From Gp6-AA40 sp035571515 (GTDB lineage: Bacteria; Acidobacteriota; Vicinamibacteria; Vicinamibacterales; UBA2999): a stretch of DNA of 64,000 bases. The stretch is from positions 1-64,000 of the forward strand of contig DATNCQ010000095.1 in NCBI GenBank assembly GCA_035571515.1, read 5' to 3'. The notes below the pieces were generated by a model. It was not told where the DNA came from. It saw only the letters and a program-made list of their open reading frames with translations, and did not search any database. How positions within the stretch are numbered: the first letter of the stretch is position 1; each line of letters opens with the position of its first letter. This document shows, piece after piece, positions 1 to 8,710 of the stretch. The position numbers and the translations under genes are program-made.

Positions 1-269
1 GTTTTGTCGCGGCCAAAGCCGTGTCGGCGCATAGTCGTGTTGAACGGAAGGAACGTGTGGTTGACCAGTTCGCCAGCGATTGGGAACAGAATCGGAATGC
101 CGCCTCGGACTGGAGCGTGCGCCGAGGCGAGCGTCGCCGGATCAAGGAAGAGGAATTCGACGCCGCGGACGCTCAGAGTCGCGACGAGCGATCCGCGCGC
201 CGGCAGAACCGATACTGCAGTTGCGCCGTTCCGTAGCCAGTAACACCCGCTCAGCTCGTTCAAACCCAT
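1..269 (-). CDS. Aldose 1-epimerase family protein, N-terminal part
   Basis: Only the first 89 or so codons lie in the window; the gene runs off the left edge. The translation has the family's landmarks in order: VLPARGS (about residues 22-28), VRGGIPILFPIAGEL (57-71) and MRRHGFGRD (80-88), as in galactose-mutarotase-like proteins, which interconvert sugar anomers. ATG at 269 is the start I chose because an in-frame TAG lies nine codons upstream; I see no strong ribosome-binding site. It is divergent from the SorC-type sugar regulator at 403, which fits a sugar-use locus. The exact substrate cannot be told from this fragment. The family call is firm, the role is inferred. Confidence 0.75.
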   Translation of the reverse strand, partial: MGLNELSGCYWLRNGATAVSVLPARGSLVATLSVRGVEFLFLDPATLASAHAPVRGGIPILFPIAGELVNHTFLPFNTTMRRHGFGRDK

Positions 270-357
270 GCAGGTCGTCCAGCGGTCGGAAGGCTACTTC
301 ATGTTTCTGCACCTCCGCAATATAAATCGGAAGATTGACGTCTAAATCATACGGATA

Positions 358-372
358 ATTATTCACAATAAT
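358..372. promoter_or_regulatory. Candidate operator in divergent promoter region
   Basis: A perfect inverted repeat, ATTATT-CAC-AATAAT, sits in the AT-rich gap between the epimerase start (269) and the SorC regulator start (403). Such a palindrome between a sugar regulator and a divergent sugar gene is where an autoregulatory operator would be expected. A -10-like TAAAAT lies at 391-396. Binding is inferred only. Confidence 0.35.
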
Positions 373-402
373 CACGGACTAATCACCCGATAAAATTCGC
401 CA

Positions 403-1800
403 ATGAGTGCTGAATTCACAGAATGGGAACGACTTCTCGAGCTGGTGAGTAGGCTCTATTTTATTGAAAACAAACCGCAAACTGAGATCGGATCGGACCA
501 AAAAGTTCGGGCGACCTTCGCCGCCGCAAAGGGTCGTCGTGATCGGGACTCTGATAAGCCATTGAGTCAGGCGACGATAAATCGACTCCTGACCGAAGCG
601 CGGCAACTGGGCGTTACGGCGGTGTCCGTCGACGTTTCGTTCGCCGTGGACCTGGTACCGAACGTCGAGGTGGCGAAGGACCTCCGGAACCGGTTTCGAC
701 TTCAATCCTGCAGCGTGCTCGAGACCGCCTCGAAACGTCAGCACCCATCCCAGCGGGACAACTCGGCCGGTGATCCGGTTGCAGCGTCGGACAACGATGA
801 CCGACTGATTCTCGGCCTCGCAAACAGCACGGCGCGAGATGTGGTTTCAGCGTTGGCGCCGGGAGATCACGTGACCTGCGGTGGTGGCCGGACGATCTGG
901 TGGCTGGCGCGCGCGATTCGCCGGGCGCCGGAGGCCAATCGATCGAAGAAGAATCTGATCTTCACGCCATTGAGTGGCCGCCTCTGGATGGAAGACTGGC
1001 GGACCGGTGACGCCGACATCATGGAACGTGCACTCGACGCTGACGACGCTGTGCACGTGCTCGCCGACGCGTTTGAGCATGAGCCTGCCCGTTTCAGCCA
1101 AATCAATCAGCCGCTCTATCAAGAAGATCAAGCGAAGGCAGTGGAAATATGCCAGACGCACTGTGCGCTCGGCGTCGACGGCACCTGGAACTGGGAGTGC
1201 CCGAATGCCTCATGGGCCTTTGTCGGAGTGGGATGGTTGGGAAGTCCCAACCATCGGCTCTGGATCTTTCTGAACCGATTTGAGGCGCGCGAACGAAGCG
1301 CAGTGGAATCGTATTTGCGAGTGGCCGGCGATGATCTTTTGCGGATCAAGCAGGCGTGTGCGCAAGCAGATCTTCCGTTGCCAGGCGACATCGCGAATCG
1401 GCTCTTCGCATGCCTGCCAATGCCGGATCGCGTTCGAGCCCACAACCGGGAAGAGCTGTTCGACGCGTTGGCGTCGATAGCCGATGACGTCGAAGCTCTG
1501 AATGCGCGCGCCATCGTCGCTTCATGGAAGCATCTCAGGCGGACCAGGCGGGTCACGGCGATAGCAGGTGGCCGCTCGAAGCTTGCGCCGCTGTTCACGA
1601 TGCTGTTGTCAGCGTTTTTCGACGAGCAACGGTCTCCATCGATCGGGCGCGGCGACGCGTCGCCAATCATTACGGAACTTTCTACAGACGTCGCCACTGC
1701 GCGCGCCCTCCTTGCTGCGATTCACGAGCTGCAACAAGACGAGGCGCTCGCTGTGTGGTATCAGCGATGCGCGCAGCGCATTGGGCTGTCCATCCCGTGA
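403..1800 (+). CDS. SorC-family sugar-binding transcriptional regulator
   Basis: A 465-aa protein with an N-terminal helix-turn-helix and a C-terminal sugar-phosphate-binding domain of the SorC/DeoR-like type. Helix 1 is at about residues 7-24 and the recognition helix (SQATINRLLTEARQLGV) at 55-71. The binding domain shows GDHVTCGGGRTIWWLARAI near 153-171 and a late IAGGRSKLAPL near 385-395, both SorC landmarks. SorC proteins normally run about 310-330 aa, so this is long. About 23 extra residues, rich in charge, split the HTH between QTEI and the recognition helix, which is unusual. Base composition is less GC-rich than the rest of the window. It probably controls the divergent sugar gene; the inducer is unknown. 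Confidence 0.75.
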   Translation: MSAEFTEWERLLELVSRLYFIENKPQTEIGSDQKVRATFAAAKGRRDRDSDKPLSQATINRLLTEARQLGVTAVSVDVSFAVDLVPNVEVAKDLRNRFRLQSCSVLETASKRQHPSQRDNSAGDPVAASDNDDRLILGLANSTARDVVSALAPGDHVTCGGGRTIWWLARAIRRAPEANRSKKNLIFTPLSGRLWMEDWRTGDADIMERALDADDAVHVLADAFEHEPARFSQINQPLYQEDQAKAVEICQTHCALGVDGTWNWECPNASWAFVGVGWLGSPNHRLWIFLNRFEARERSAVESYLRVAGDDLLRIKQACAQADLPLPGDIANRLFACLPMPDRVRAHNREELFDALASIADDVEALNARAIVASWKHLRRTRRVTAIAGGRSKLAPLFTMLLSAFFDEQRSPSIGRGDASPIITELSTDVATARALLAAIHELQQDEALAVWYQRCAQRIGLSIP

Positions 1801-2102
1801 TAGGCGTCGTTCATTGCGCAGTGCTCTCGCACGTCAGCTCTATGCTCTTCTGGTTCCGTGCCGCTCGCTCGAGTTCGTTTGCGAACGGCTTCGACTGTCG
1901 GTCCACGACGTTGCAGACTCCCTCCGCATACAGCGCGGACCCGGGCCGCCGTGTTGCCAAAATGTCTCCAAGACTTCGGTGGAATCCGGAGAATGGCGGT
2001 GAACTCCCGAGAACTCCTAGCTGGCGACAAGAGGTTGGGACTCAAAGCCTTAGAGCCAGAAGTCGCGCGCCATCAAGTAGTTAGAGATGGTCGCTCGTAG
2101 AA

Positions 2103-2125
2103 TTCGAATCCCTGCCTCACCGCCA
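2103..2125 (+). other. 3' fragment of tRNA-Ser, probable att site
   Basis: The stretch holds a T-loop (TTCGAAT), the 3' half of a T-stem (CCCTG), an acceptor 3' strand (CCTCACC), discriminator G and encoded CCA. CCTCACCGCCA is the 3' end known for tRNA-Ser(GCU) in enterics. The 5' half of the T-stem (expected CAGGG) is missing, as are all upstream arms, so this is not a functional tRNA. A bare tRNA 3' end is what tyrosine integrases leave at the far end of an integrated element. With this orientation the element would lie to the left. Confidence 0.55.
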
Positions 2126-2153
2126 ACCTTCGCTCTGGTGCCATGCGAAGGTT
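2125..2153 (+). terminator. Hairpin after the tRNA-Ser fragment
   Basis: A perfect 9-bp stem (AACCTTCGC / GCGAAGGTT) with an 11-base loop directly follows the CCA. There is no T-run, so it is at best a weak terminator, perhaps that of the original tRNA gene. Confidence 0.35.
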
Positions 2154-2330
2154 GCCAAGATTGCGAGAGCTTCGGTTGGCAAGCCCTCACCGCCCGCTGT
2201 GACCAGCGGCCGCGGAGCTCACCCCTTCGTCACCCGATCGAATGACTCAGCAAGCCGGCGCTCCACAAAACGCGCCGGCGTGCGTGGACTTCCGATTGCA
2301 CCACGGTACGCCCGAGGGTGTGCCGTGGCG

Positions 2331-3530
2331 ATGCCGCAGGTCGTTCAGCTGCCGAACGCGAACGCGGGCGCGGACGCGGCCAAGCCGTTCTCCCCAGTCG
2401 ACAACGAGCCGCCGCTGCGCTGGCAGCGCGCGCTGCACCTCGCGCCGCTCGCCGGCCTCGGCGTCGTTCGACGCGCGGCCTTCTTCGCGCTCCTCGGCTG
2501 GCTGCCCATCGTCGTCTGGGCGATCGTTCGCGACCGATTCGTCGATGCGGCGATCGGCGAACCGCTGCTGCACCACTACGGCGTCCACGTCCGCTGCCTC
2601 GTCGCCATTCCGTTGCTGATTCTCGGCGAGGCGACGCTGCACGTGTCGGCGCTGCGATCCTTCCCGCAGTTCACCAGCAGCGGCCTGGTGGACGAGTCCA
2701 CGCGGCCTCGCTTCGAGGCGGTGTCGCGCACCGTGCGGCGGTGGCGCGACTCCTCGATCCCGTGGCTGTTCGTGATCGGGATCGCGCTCGCGTGGACGTT
2801 CGCCGCTGGCACGGCCACCCACGGCGACGCGATGTCCTGGGCGGTCGACGAGCAGGGCACGCTCGCGTTCGGCGGTCTCTGGTTCGCCTACGTCGTCCGG
2901 CCCGTGTTTGTCGGCCTGCTCCTCGGCTGGTTGTGGCGCATCGGGCTGCTCGCGATGCTGTTCGTGCGGCTCGGCCGCCTCGACCTCTCGCTGGTGGCGT
3001 CGCATCCCGACCGCGCAGGCGGACTCGGCTTTCTCGGAAAGCTGGCTGCTGCGTTCGCGCCCGTGAGCCTGGCGCTCTCGGCGGTGCTCGCGTCACACTG
3101 GGCGCACGAGATCGTCTATCACGGCCAGACGCTCGCCGCACTCAAGCTTCCCGCGGCGGCATTCGTCGTCGTCTGGTCGCTGCTGCTGCTGGTGCCCTAC
3201 GCCGCGCTGATGCCGCTGCTGCGGCGCGCCAAGCGCGCGGCGCTGCCGTCCTATGCGGCGCTGGTCGCCAGGCAGGGGCGGCTGGTCCGCCGCCGATGGA
3301 TCGACGGCGCACCCGACGCCGACGCGCCGCTGCTCGAGCCGGCGGGCGTCGGACCGATCGCCGACGCCGCGACGATGTTCGAAGCCGTCCGGTCGATGCG
3401 CATCTTTCCCATCGGCAAGGCATCGCTCGCGGCGATCGTGCTGCCGACCGCCGCGCCGATGCTCGTCGTCGCGACGCTGCAGATCCCCGTCCGCGACCTG
3501 CTGCTCGGCCTCCTCAAGGCGCTGATCTAG
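2331..3530 (+). CDS. Hypothetical multi-pass membrane protein
   Basis: A 399-aa protein that I do not recognise. It has about six hydrophobic segments, for example LLGWLPIVVWAIV, CLVAIPLLILGEATL, WLFVIGIALAWTFA, FAYVVRPVFVGLLLGWLW, AAFVVVWSLLLLVPYAAL and a C-terminal IVLPTAAPMLVVATL. A basic loop (LLRRAKRAALPSY) follows the fifth segment, and the motif VASHPDRAGGLGFLGKLA lies between the fourth and fifth. I chose ATG 2331 over an upstream in-frame ATG at 2199 because codons before 2331 read like non-coding DNA. It stands alone between the island junction and the TonB receptor gene. Function unknown; inner-membrane location is inferred. Confidence 0.7.
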   Translation: MPQVVQLPNANAGADAAKPFSPVDNEPPLRWQRALHLAPLAGLGVVRRAAFFALLGWLPIVVWAIVRDRFVDAAIGEPLLHHYGVHVRCLVAIPLLILGEATLHVSALRSFPQFTSSGLVDESTRPRFEAVSRTVRRWRDSSIPWLFVIGIALAWTFAAGTATHGDAMSWAVDEQGTLAFGGLWFAYVVRPVFVGLLLGWLWRIGLLAMLFVRLGRLDLSLVASHPDRAGGLGFLGKLAAAFAPVSLALSAVLASHWAHEIVYHGQTLAALKLPAAAFVVVWSLLLLVPYAALMPLLRRAKRAALPSYAALVARQGRLVRRRWIDGAPDADAPLLEPAGVGPIADAATMFEAVRSMRIFPIGKASLAAIVLPTAAPMLVVATLQIPVRDLLLGLLKALI

Positions 3531-3794
3531 AAAGTGTGCAACGCGGCGCGCCGCCCGCATACGGGTCGCACGCCCGCGCAAGGCGCGAACGCCCGCGGAT
3601 TATTCGCTTGAAACGAATTTCTTCGACCAGATACTATCTCGCGCCAGCCAGCCGACAATTCAACATCTGGAAGGCAAGTCGTTTCAGGGAGGGTTCTGCG
3701 CCGCACTCACGTAACCAGTAACGAATCGGGCCGGAGCTCTCGTCGCGTTGCGTCATCACTGGGCCGTCGCCGTTTTCACTAGGAGGCGCGAGTC

Positions 3795-6773
3795 ATGGAG
3801 ACCACTTCACGCGGGCGGTACGTTCTTCGGGTCTCTGTCTTCGTTTTCACGCTCTGCCTGGCTTCTGCCGCCTGGGCGCAGGAGGCCAGCATCATCGGCC
3901 AGATCACTGACGAATCGGGCGCCGTGCTGCCCGGTGTCACCGTCGTGGCCACCAGCCCCTCATTACAGGTCCCGCAAGTCAGCGTCGTGACCGACGAGCG
4001 CGGGGAGTACCGCATCACGCCGCTGCCGCTCGGCACCTATGCCGTCGAGTACACGCTCGAAGGATTTCAATCAATCCGAAGAACCGAGCTGCGCATCACC
4101 GCCGGCTTCACCGCCAAGGTGGACGTCGTCATGAAGGTGAGCACGCTCAACGAGACCATCACCGTCTCCGGCGCGGCGCCGGTGGTCGACGTGACGTCCA
4201 CGACGTCGACGACGCAGCTGACGCGCGAGACGCTGGAGGTGATTCCGACGGGGCGCAACAGCATCATCGCGCTGATGATCCAGGCGCCCGGCGCCCGTCC
4301 GCAGCTCGACTGGAGCTTCGTCACCGGCAACCCGCAGTTCAAGGTGTTCGGCGAGCTCGGCGAACAGTGGGTCGCCCTCGAAGGCGTCGTCACGAGCGGG
4401 CCGAAGACCGGGACGCAGGGCGGCAACCATTACGACTACGGGTCGATCGAGGAGTCGACCGTTTCGACGGTGGGCAATACCGCCCAGGCGCCGACGAAGG
4501 GACTCCAGATCAACGTCATCCTGAAGTCGGGCGGCGACCAGTTCCACGGGCTCGGGTCGTTTTTCGGCACCAACCATCACCTCGAGTTCGACAACGTCAA
4601 CGACAAGCTGCGCTCGCGAGGCGTCACGGGCGGCAATCCGGTGAACTCGCGGTGGGACGCGAGCGGCGAGCTCGGCGGCCGCCTGATCCGCAACAAGCTG
4701 TGGTTCTACTACTCGACCCGCAAGCGCGGCGAGCATGTGCAGCAGTTCAACGCGTTCCACGACGACGGCGTCACGCCGTCGGTGAGCGATCAGTTCCAGT
4801 ACTTCCACACCGGGAAGCTGTCGTACCAGATGACTCCGTCGAACAAGTTCATCGGCTTCGTCCAGTACGTCCGGCAGGGCGGGGAGAGCACCAACGACCA
4901 GTTCTCGTCCTACGACTCGCGCCTCTTCAGCCCCACGCAGGCGACGACGAGCAAGATCGAGTGGCAGGGCATCCGCGGCGACAAGTACATGTCGGTGCAG
5001 TCGGGCGCCTGGGTCTGGAACGTCACGCGCCAGTGCTATTCGAACGACGTCAACACGTTCGACCTGCTGACGAACCGGACGACCGGATGCCACAACAACT
5101 ACGGCATCGATTCGTTCGAAGGACGCAACCACACGCTCGGGCGGATGAACTGGTACAAGTCGAACCTGTTCGTTGGCAACCACGACTTCAAGACCGGCTT
5201 CGATTACGCCGCGGCGCACGCCGACCGCAAGATCAGCTCGCGTGACGGCACGAAGAACGCGGACACGGGCTTCCCCAAAGGCCCGACCGTCGGCAACTAC
5301 CGCCTGATCTTCCGGACGCCTCCGGGATCGCCGGCGCCGGTGCCGTTCGCCATGGACGCCTACAACAACTGCTACAAGGACGGCCAGCCCGACTGCGTGC
5401 CGAAGGACCTGACGCACACGTTCTGGGCGTTCGTGCAGGACAGCTGGACGATGAGACGGCGGCTGACGCTGAACCTCGGGGCGCGCTACGCGCACGCCGT
5501 CGGCTTCATTCCCGAGCAGTGCCGCTCGGCGTCCGAGGCGCCGCTCGAGACCGTGTACCCGGCGAAGTGCTGGGATCGGATCGATTTCCGGACGTGGAAC
5601 TCGATCGTGCCGCGCGTGCACGCCGCGTTCGACGTCCGCGGCGACGGACAGACGGTCGTCAAGGGTGGCTGGGGACGGTTCGCCCACAACTGGCACTCCG
5701 ACGAGCTGCAGATGGCGAACGAAAACGTCCATCTGGTGTCGCGCTTCCTGTGGCACGACCTGAACAACAACCGGCTCTACGACCCGGGCGAGATCAACTT
5801 CGGCCTCGCACCGCCCGACTTCGTGTCCACGAGCCTCTTCACCGGCGGCGAGGACGGCCTGGCGGGCGCGGTGCCGAACCCTAACATCACCGAGCCGATG
5901 AGCAACGAGTTCTCGCTCTCGATCGAGCACCAGCTGGTGCCGGGGTTCGCGGTGCGGGGCACGGGGATCTATTCGCGGCAGCAGGTCTTCCGCGTGCAGA
6001 ACAACCTGCGCCCGTACGGCGCCTACAACGTTCCCATCACGCGTCCCGATCCGGGACCCGACGGCGTGCTGGGCAACGCCGACGACCCGGGCAAGTCGAT
6101 CACCTTCTACGAGTACTCCCCGGCGCTGGCGGCGCGCACGTTCCAGCAGCCGATGCTGGTCAACGGCACGCCGGCCGACGACCAGAAGTACACGACGCTC
6201 GAGATCGCGGCGAGCAAGCGCCTCGACCGGCGGTGGATGATGATGGCGTCCTACTCCACCACGAAGATCGACGTGCCGCACTGGCAGAACACGGCGAGCA
6301 CCGGCAACGACTTCACGCAGCCGGGCCTGCAGGTGTTCCTGGCGACGCTCGATCCGAACGCGGAGATCAACACGGCGTACAAGATCTGGGAAGCGACCGC
6401 CAGGCTCGAGGGCGCGTACATCTTCCCGTGGTCGGTGCAGCTCTCGGGGAACTTCGAGCATCGCAGCGGCCAGCCGTGGGCGCGCACGGTGAACTTCGCG
6501 GCGCCCGCCGGCCAGCCGATTCCGAACATCGTGCTGCGCGTGGAGCCGATCGGCGCGCAGCGGCTGCCCGACATCAACCTGCTGCACATGCGGCTCGAGA
6601 AGTCGCTCAGGCTGTCGGAAGGCCGCAAGCTCGCGCTGCGGATGAACGTGTTCAACGTCACCAACATCAACACCGAGCAGTCGATCACGCAGCTGTCCGG
6701 CGTGAACTTCGGACGGCCCGGCAACATCTTCTCGCCGCGCATCGTCGAGCTCGGCGCGGAGTTTTCCTTCTGA
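3795..6773 (+). CDS. TonB-dependent receptor, Oar-like, with carboxypeptidase-regulatory domain
   Basis: A 992-aa outer-membrane receptor. A signal peptide ends near residue 28 (ASAAWAQEA). An immunoglobulin-like CarboxypepD_reg domain covers about 32-115 (IIGQITDESGAVLPGVTVVATS), then a plug domain to about 230 and a large beta-barrel to the C-terminal phenylalanine (GAEFSF). Proteins of this architecture abound in Acidobacteriota and Bacteroidota and import large substrates using TonB energy. The substrate here is unknown. A good ribosome-binding site (AGGAGG) precedes ATG 3795. The next gene, encoding a small barrel protein, follows after 25 bases and may be co-transcribed. Confidence 0.9.
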   Translation: METTSRGRYVLRVSVFVFTLCLASAAWAQEASIIGQITDESGAVLPGVTVVATSPSLQVPQVSVVTDERGEYRITPLPLGTYAVEYTLEGFQSIRRTELRITAGFTAKVDVVMKVSTLNETITVSGAAPVVDVTSTTSTTQLTRETLEVIPTGRNSIIALMIQAPGARPQLDWSFVTGNPQFKVFGELGEQWVALEGVVTSGPKTGTQGGNHYDYGSIEESTVSTVGNTAQAPTKGLQINVILKSGGDQFHGLGSFFGTNHHLEFDNVNDKLRSRGVTGGNPVNSRWDASGELGGRLIRNKLWFYYSTRKRGEHVQQFNAFHDDGVTPSVSDQFQYFHTGKLSYQMTPSNKFIGFVQYVRQGGESTNDQFSSYDSRLFSPTQATTSKIEWQGIRGDKYMSVQSGAWVWNVTRQCYSNDVNTFDLLTNRTTGCHNNYGIDSFEGRNHTLGRMNWYKSNLFVGNHDFKTGFDYAAAHADRKISSRDGTKNADTGFPKGPTVGNYRLIFRTPPGSPAPVPFAMDAYNNCYKDGQPDCVPKDLTHTFWAFVQDSWTMRRRLTLNLGARYAHAVGFIPEQCRSASEAPLETVYPAKCWDRIDFRTWNSIVPRVHAAFDVRGDGQTVVKGGWGRFAHNWHSDELQMANENVHLVSRFLWHDLNNNRLYDPGEINFGLAPPDFVSTSLFTGGEDGLAGAVPNPNITEPMSNEFSLSIEHQLVPGFAVRGTGIYSRQQVFRVQNNLRPYGAYNVPITRPDPGPDGVLGNADDPGKSITFYEYSPALAARTFQQPMLVNGTPADDQKYTTLEIAASKRLDRRWMMMASYSTTKIDVPHWQNTASTGNDFTQPGLQVFLATLDPNAEINTAYKIWEATARLEGAYIFPWSVQLSGNFEHRSGQPWARTVNFAAPAGQPIPNIVLRVEPIGAQRLPDINLLHMRLEKSLRLSEGRKLALRMNVFNVTNINTEQSITQLSGVNFGRPGNIFSPRIVELGAEFSF

Positions 6774-6798
6774 CCGGCGGGGTGGAGAGGAGGGTGTC

Positions 6799-7368
6799 AT
6801 GAAACTCGTCGCACTTGCCGTCGGTCTGTCGCTGCTCGCGGCCGCGCCGCTCTTTGCCGCCGATGCTCCGAAATTCGAGCTCGGCGGCGCCTACTCGGTG
6901 ATGCAGGAGACCAGCCGCTCCGAAAGCTTCCGTTCGGGCTGGGCGATCTCCGCGATCGGCAACGTGAACAACTGGGTGGGCGTGGCCGTGGAAGTCGGCG
7001 GCAACTACCGGACGTGCACCGATTGCCAGCGCGGGCCGTTCTCGACGCAGCGGCTGCAGGGGACGAACGTGCCGATGCGCATCCACACGTACCTGGCGGG
7101 ACCGCGGGTGGCGTCGCACGCCAGCCCGGTCGTCGCGCCGTTCGGGCAGTTCCTCGTCGGAGGGGCGCATCTGAGCGGCGGGCTCGAATGGGATGGCGCG
7201 CTGAATACCGGGACGGTCTACCAGCCGGGCGGCGGCGTCGACGTGCGCGTCGCGCCGGGCGCCGCGATCCGGTTCCAAGGGGACTACCGCGTCATCCGGA
7301 CGTCGGGGCGGAACAACAAGCAGTCGCGGTTCCTCGCCGGCGTCGTGTTGTCGGGCGGGACGCGATAG
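6799..7368 (+). CDS. Small outer-membrane beta-barrel protein
   Basis: A 189-aa secreted protein with a signal peptide cleaved near residue 20 (PLFAADAP). The rest alternates polar and hydrophobic residues in strands (VGVAVEVGGNY, VAPFGQFLVGGAHLSGG, IRFQGDYRVI, RFLAGVVLSGG), as in eight-stranded OmpA/OmpW-like barrels. Two cysteines near residues 72-75 (CTDC) could form a disulfide. GGAGAGGAGGGTGTC before the ATG holds a strong ribosome-binding site. It probably forms an operon with the TonB receptor upstream. A strong palindrome follows at 7377. The precise role is not known. Confidence 0.7.
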   Translation: MKLVALAVGLSLLAAAPLFAADAPKFELGGAYSVMQETSRSESFRSGWAISAIGNVNNWVGVAVEVGGNYRTCTDCQRGPFSTQRLQGTNVPMRIHTYLAGPRVASHASPVVAPFGQFLVGGAHLSGGLEWDGALNTGTVYQPGGGVDVRVAPGAAIRFQGDYRVIRTSGRNNKQSRFLAGVVLSGGTR

Positions 7369-7376
7369 GAGTCACC

Positions 7377-7410
7377 ACGAAGGCGCGCTTCGCGCGAAGC
7401 GCGCCTTCGT
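7377..7410. terminator. Perfect 17-bp palindrome, probable bidirectional terminator
   Basis: Bases 7377-7393 (ACGAAGGCGCGCTTCGC) are the exact reverse complement of 7394-7410, and flanking bases extend the pairing to about 7372-7414 with one G-T mismatch. It lies 9 bases after the barrel-protein stop. There is no clean T-run, so termination is inferred. The outer arm CCTTCGTTGTGATCACG closely matches an arm at 59752-59769, so it also belongs to a dispersed repeat family. Confidence 0.5.
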
Positions 7411-7621
7411 TGTGATCACGCCATCGAAAACAGCAGGACGTCGGTCCGGCACCTCGACCACCTCGCCCTTCGGCGCCACCACCGCGTCGATCACGTCCAG
7501 TACCATCGTCCGCGTGTTGGCGGCGAACGCGCGATCCGAGCTCCTCGATCTTTTCCTTCGGGTTGGGAATGGATGTGGGCTTCATCCGATAGACTGGCGG
7601 AAGAGATCGCCGAGTATACAG

Positions 7622-8614
7622 GTGGCGCACGCGTTCGATTCCGTTCTCATCGTGTCGTTCGGCGGCCCGCAGGGGCGCGCCGACATCCGCCCGTTTCTCG
7701 CCAACGTGCTGCGCGGCCGCCGCGTCAGTCCCGAGCGCGTCGAAGAGGTCGCGCATCACTACGAGCTGTTCGACGGCGTCTCTCCGATCACGGAGCTGAC
7801 GCGCCGCCAGGCCGAAGGCCTGCGCTCGCGCCTCGTCGCCGCGGGACGCGAGCTGCCCGTGTACGTCGGCATGCGCAACTGGCATCCGCTGCTGCCGGAC
7901 ACGCTGCAGCAGATGCACGCCGACGGCCGGCGCCGCGCCGTCGGCTTCATTGCCGCGGCGCACCATTCCTATTCGAGCTGCCAGCAGTATCGCGAAAACG
8001 TCGCCGCGGCGCAGGAATCGCTGCGCGCCAACGGCGGCGGCCACCTGGACGTAACGTTCGTCGACAGCTGGTTCGACCATCCGCTCTTCGTCGCGGCCAA
8101 CGCCTTCCACGTGCGCGAGGCGCTGAGCAGGCTGCCGGCGGAGGTTCACGCCGGGACGCGCCTGGTGTTCACCGCGCACAGCATCCCCAAGGAGATGGCC
8201 GACGCGTCGCAGTACCAGCAGCAGCTGTGGGTCTCGTGCGCGGCGATTGCGGAACAGGTGGGGCTGAAGTGGGCGCTCGCCTACCAGAGCCGCAGCGGCC
8301 GCCCGCAGGATCCGTGGCTCGAGCCGGACGTCTGCGACTACCTGCGCCGCGAGCACGAGCACGGGCTCGCCGCCGCCGTCATCTGCCCGGTCGGCTTCGT
8401 CTGCGATCACGTGGAGGTGCTCTACGACCTCGATCGCGAGGCGGCCGATGTCTGCGCGTCGCTCGGGCTGCCGATGGTCCGTTCCGAGGCGGTCAACGAC
8501 GATCCGCTCTTCGTCGACATGATGGCGGACGTCGTGCTGCGCACGATCCGGCGCTACGAGTCGGGCCGGCCGTTGCCGATTGCGGGCGCCGCGAAGGGTC
8601 CCCGGACGACCTGA
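7622..8614 (+). CDS. hemH: Ferrochelatase
   Basis: A 330-aa ferrochelatase, which inserts ferrous iron into protoporphyrin IX in the last step of heme synthesis. It starts VAHAFDSVLIVSFGGP, typical of the family N-terminus. Other landmarks are FIAAAHHSYSSCQQY, the conserved FTAHSIP motif, QSRSGRPQDPWLEPDV and PVGFVCDHVEVLYDLD, which carry the metal-handling His and Glu residues. I chose GTG 7622 because the family sequence begins there and the upstream 70 codons of open frame look non-coding. No other heme genes are nearby. The family has cytoplasmic or membrane-peripheral enzymes, and no membrane segment is visible here. Confidence 0.9.
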   Translation: MAHAFDSVLIVSFGGPQGRADIRPFLANVLRGRRVSPERVEEVAHHYELFDGVSPITELTRRQAEGLRSRLVAAGRELPVYVGMRNWHPLLPDTLQQMHADGRRRAVGFIAAAHHSYSSCQQYRENVAAAQESLRANGGGHLDVTFVDSWFDHPLFVAANAFHVREALSRLPAEVHAGTRLVFTAHSIPKEMADASQYQQQLWVSCAAIAEQVGLKWALAYQSRSGRPQDPWLEPDVCDYLRREHEHGLAAAVICPVGFVCDHVEVLYDLDREAADVCASLGLPMVRSEAVNDDPLFVDMMADVVLRTIRRYESGRPLPIAGAAKGPRTT

Positions 8615-8710
8615 CCGCCGGCTCTTGTGTTCTTTTGTGGCTCCTGGAGCTCCTGGCGTGTTCGTTTGGCCGTCTGCGCACGTTGATTCCCAGACAGGGA
8701 GGAATCAGCC

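Larger units (their letters stand above)
1801..2330. other. Gene-free junction region
   Basis: No convincing coding sequence in 530 bases. It holds a 3' tRNA-Ser fragment (2103-2125) and a hairpin directly after it (2125-2153). Codon structure on either strand is poor. I read it as the boundary between an inserted island on the left and ancestral chromosome on the right. Confidence 0.5.

Noticed and set aside
1992..2125. Possible intact tRNA or tmRNA ending at 2125, since TGGCGGTGA near 1992 complements TCACCGCCA
   Set aside because: The spacing of about 133 bases is too long for a tRNA, no D or anticodon arm or tag-coding frame is seen, and the T-stem 5' half is missing.
4071..6800. 909-aa open frame antisense to the TonB receptor gene
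   Set aside because: Arg/Val/Asp/Leu-rich composition without domains; it mirrors a well-supported receptor gene and results from high GC at third positions.
7412..7621. N-terminal extension of ferrochelatase from an upstream start
   Set aside because: The 70 extra residues are Thr/Ser-rich and non-conserved; the family begins at VAHAFDSVLIVSFGGP.
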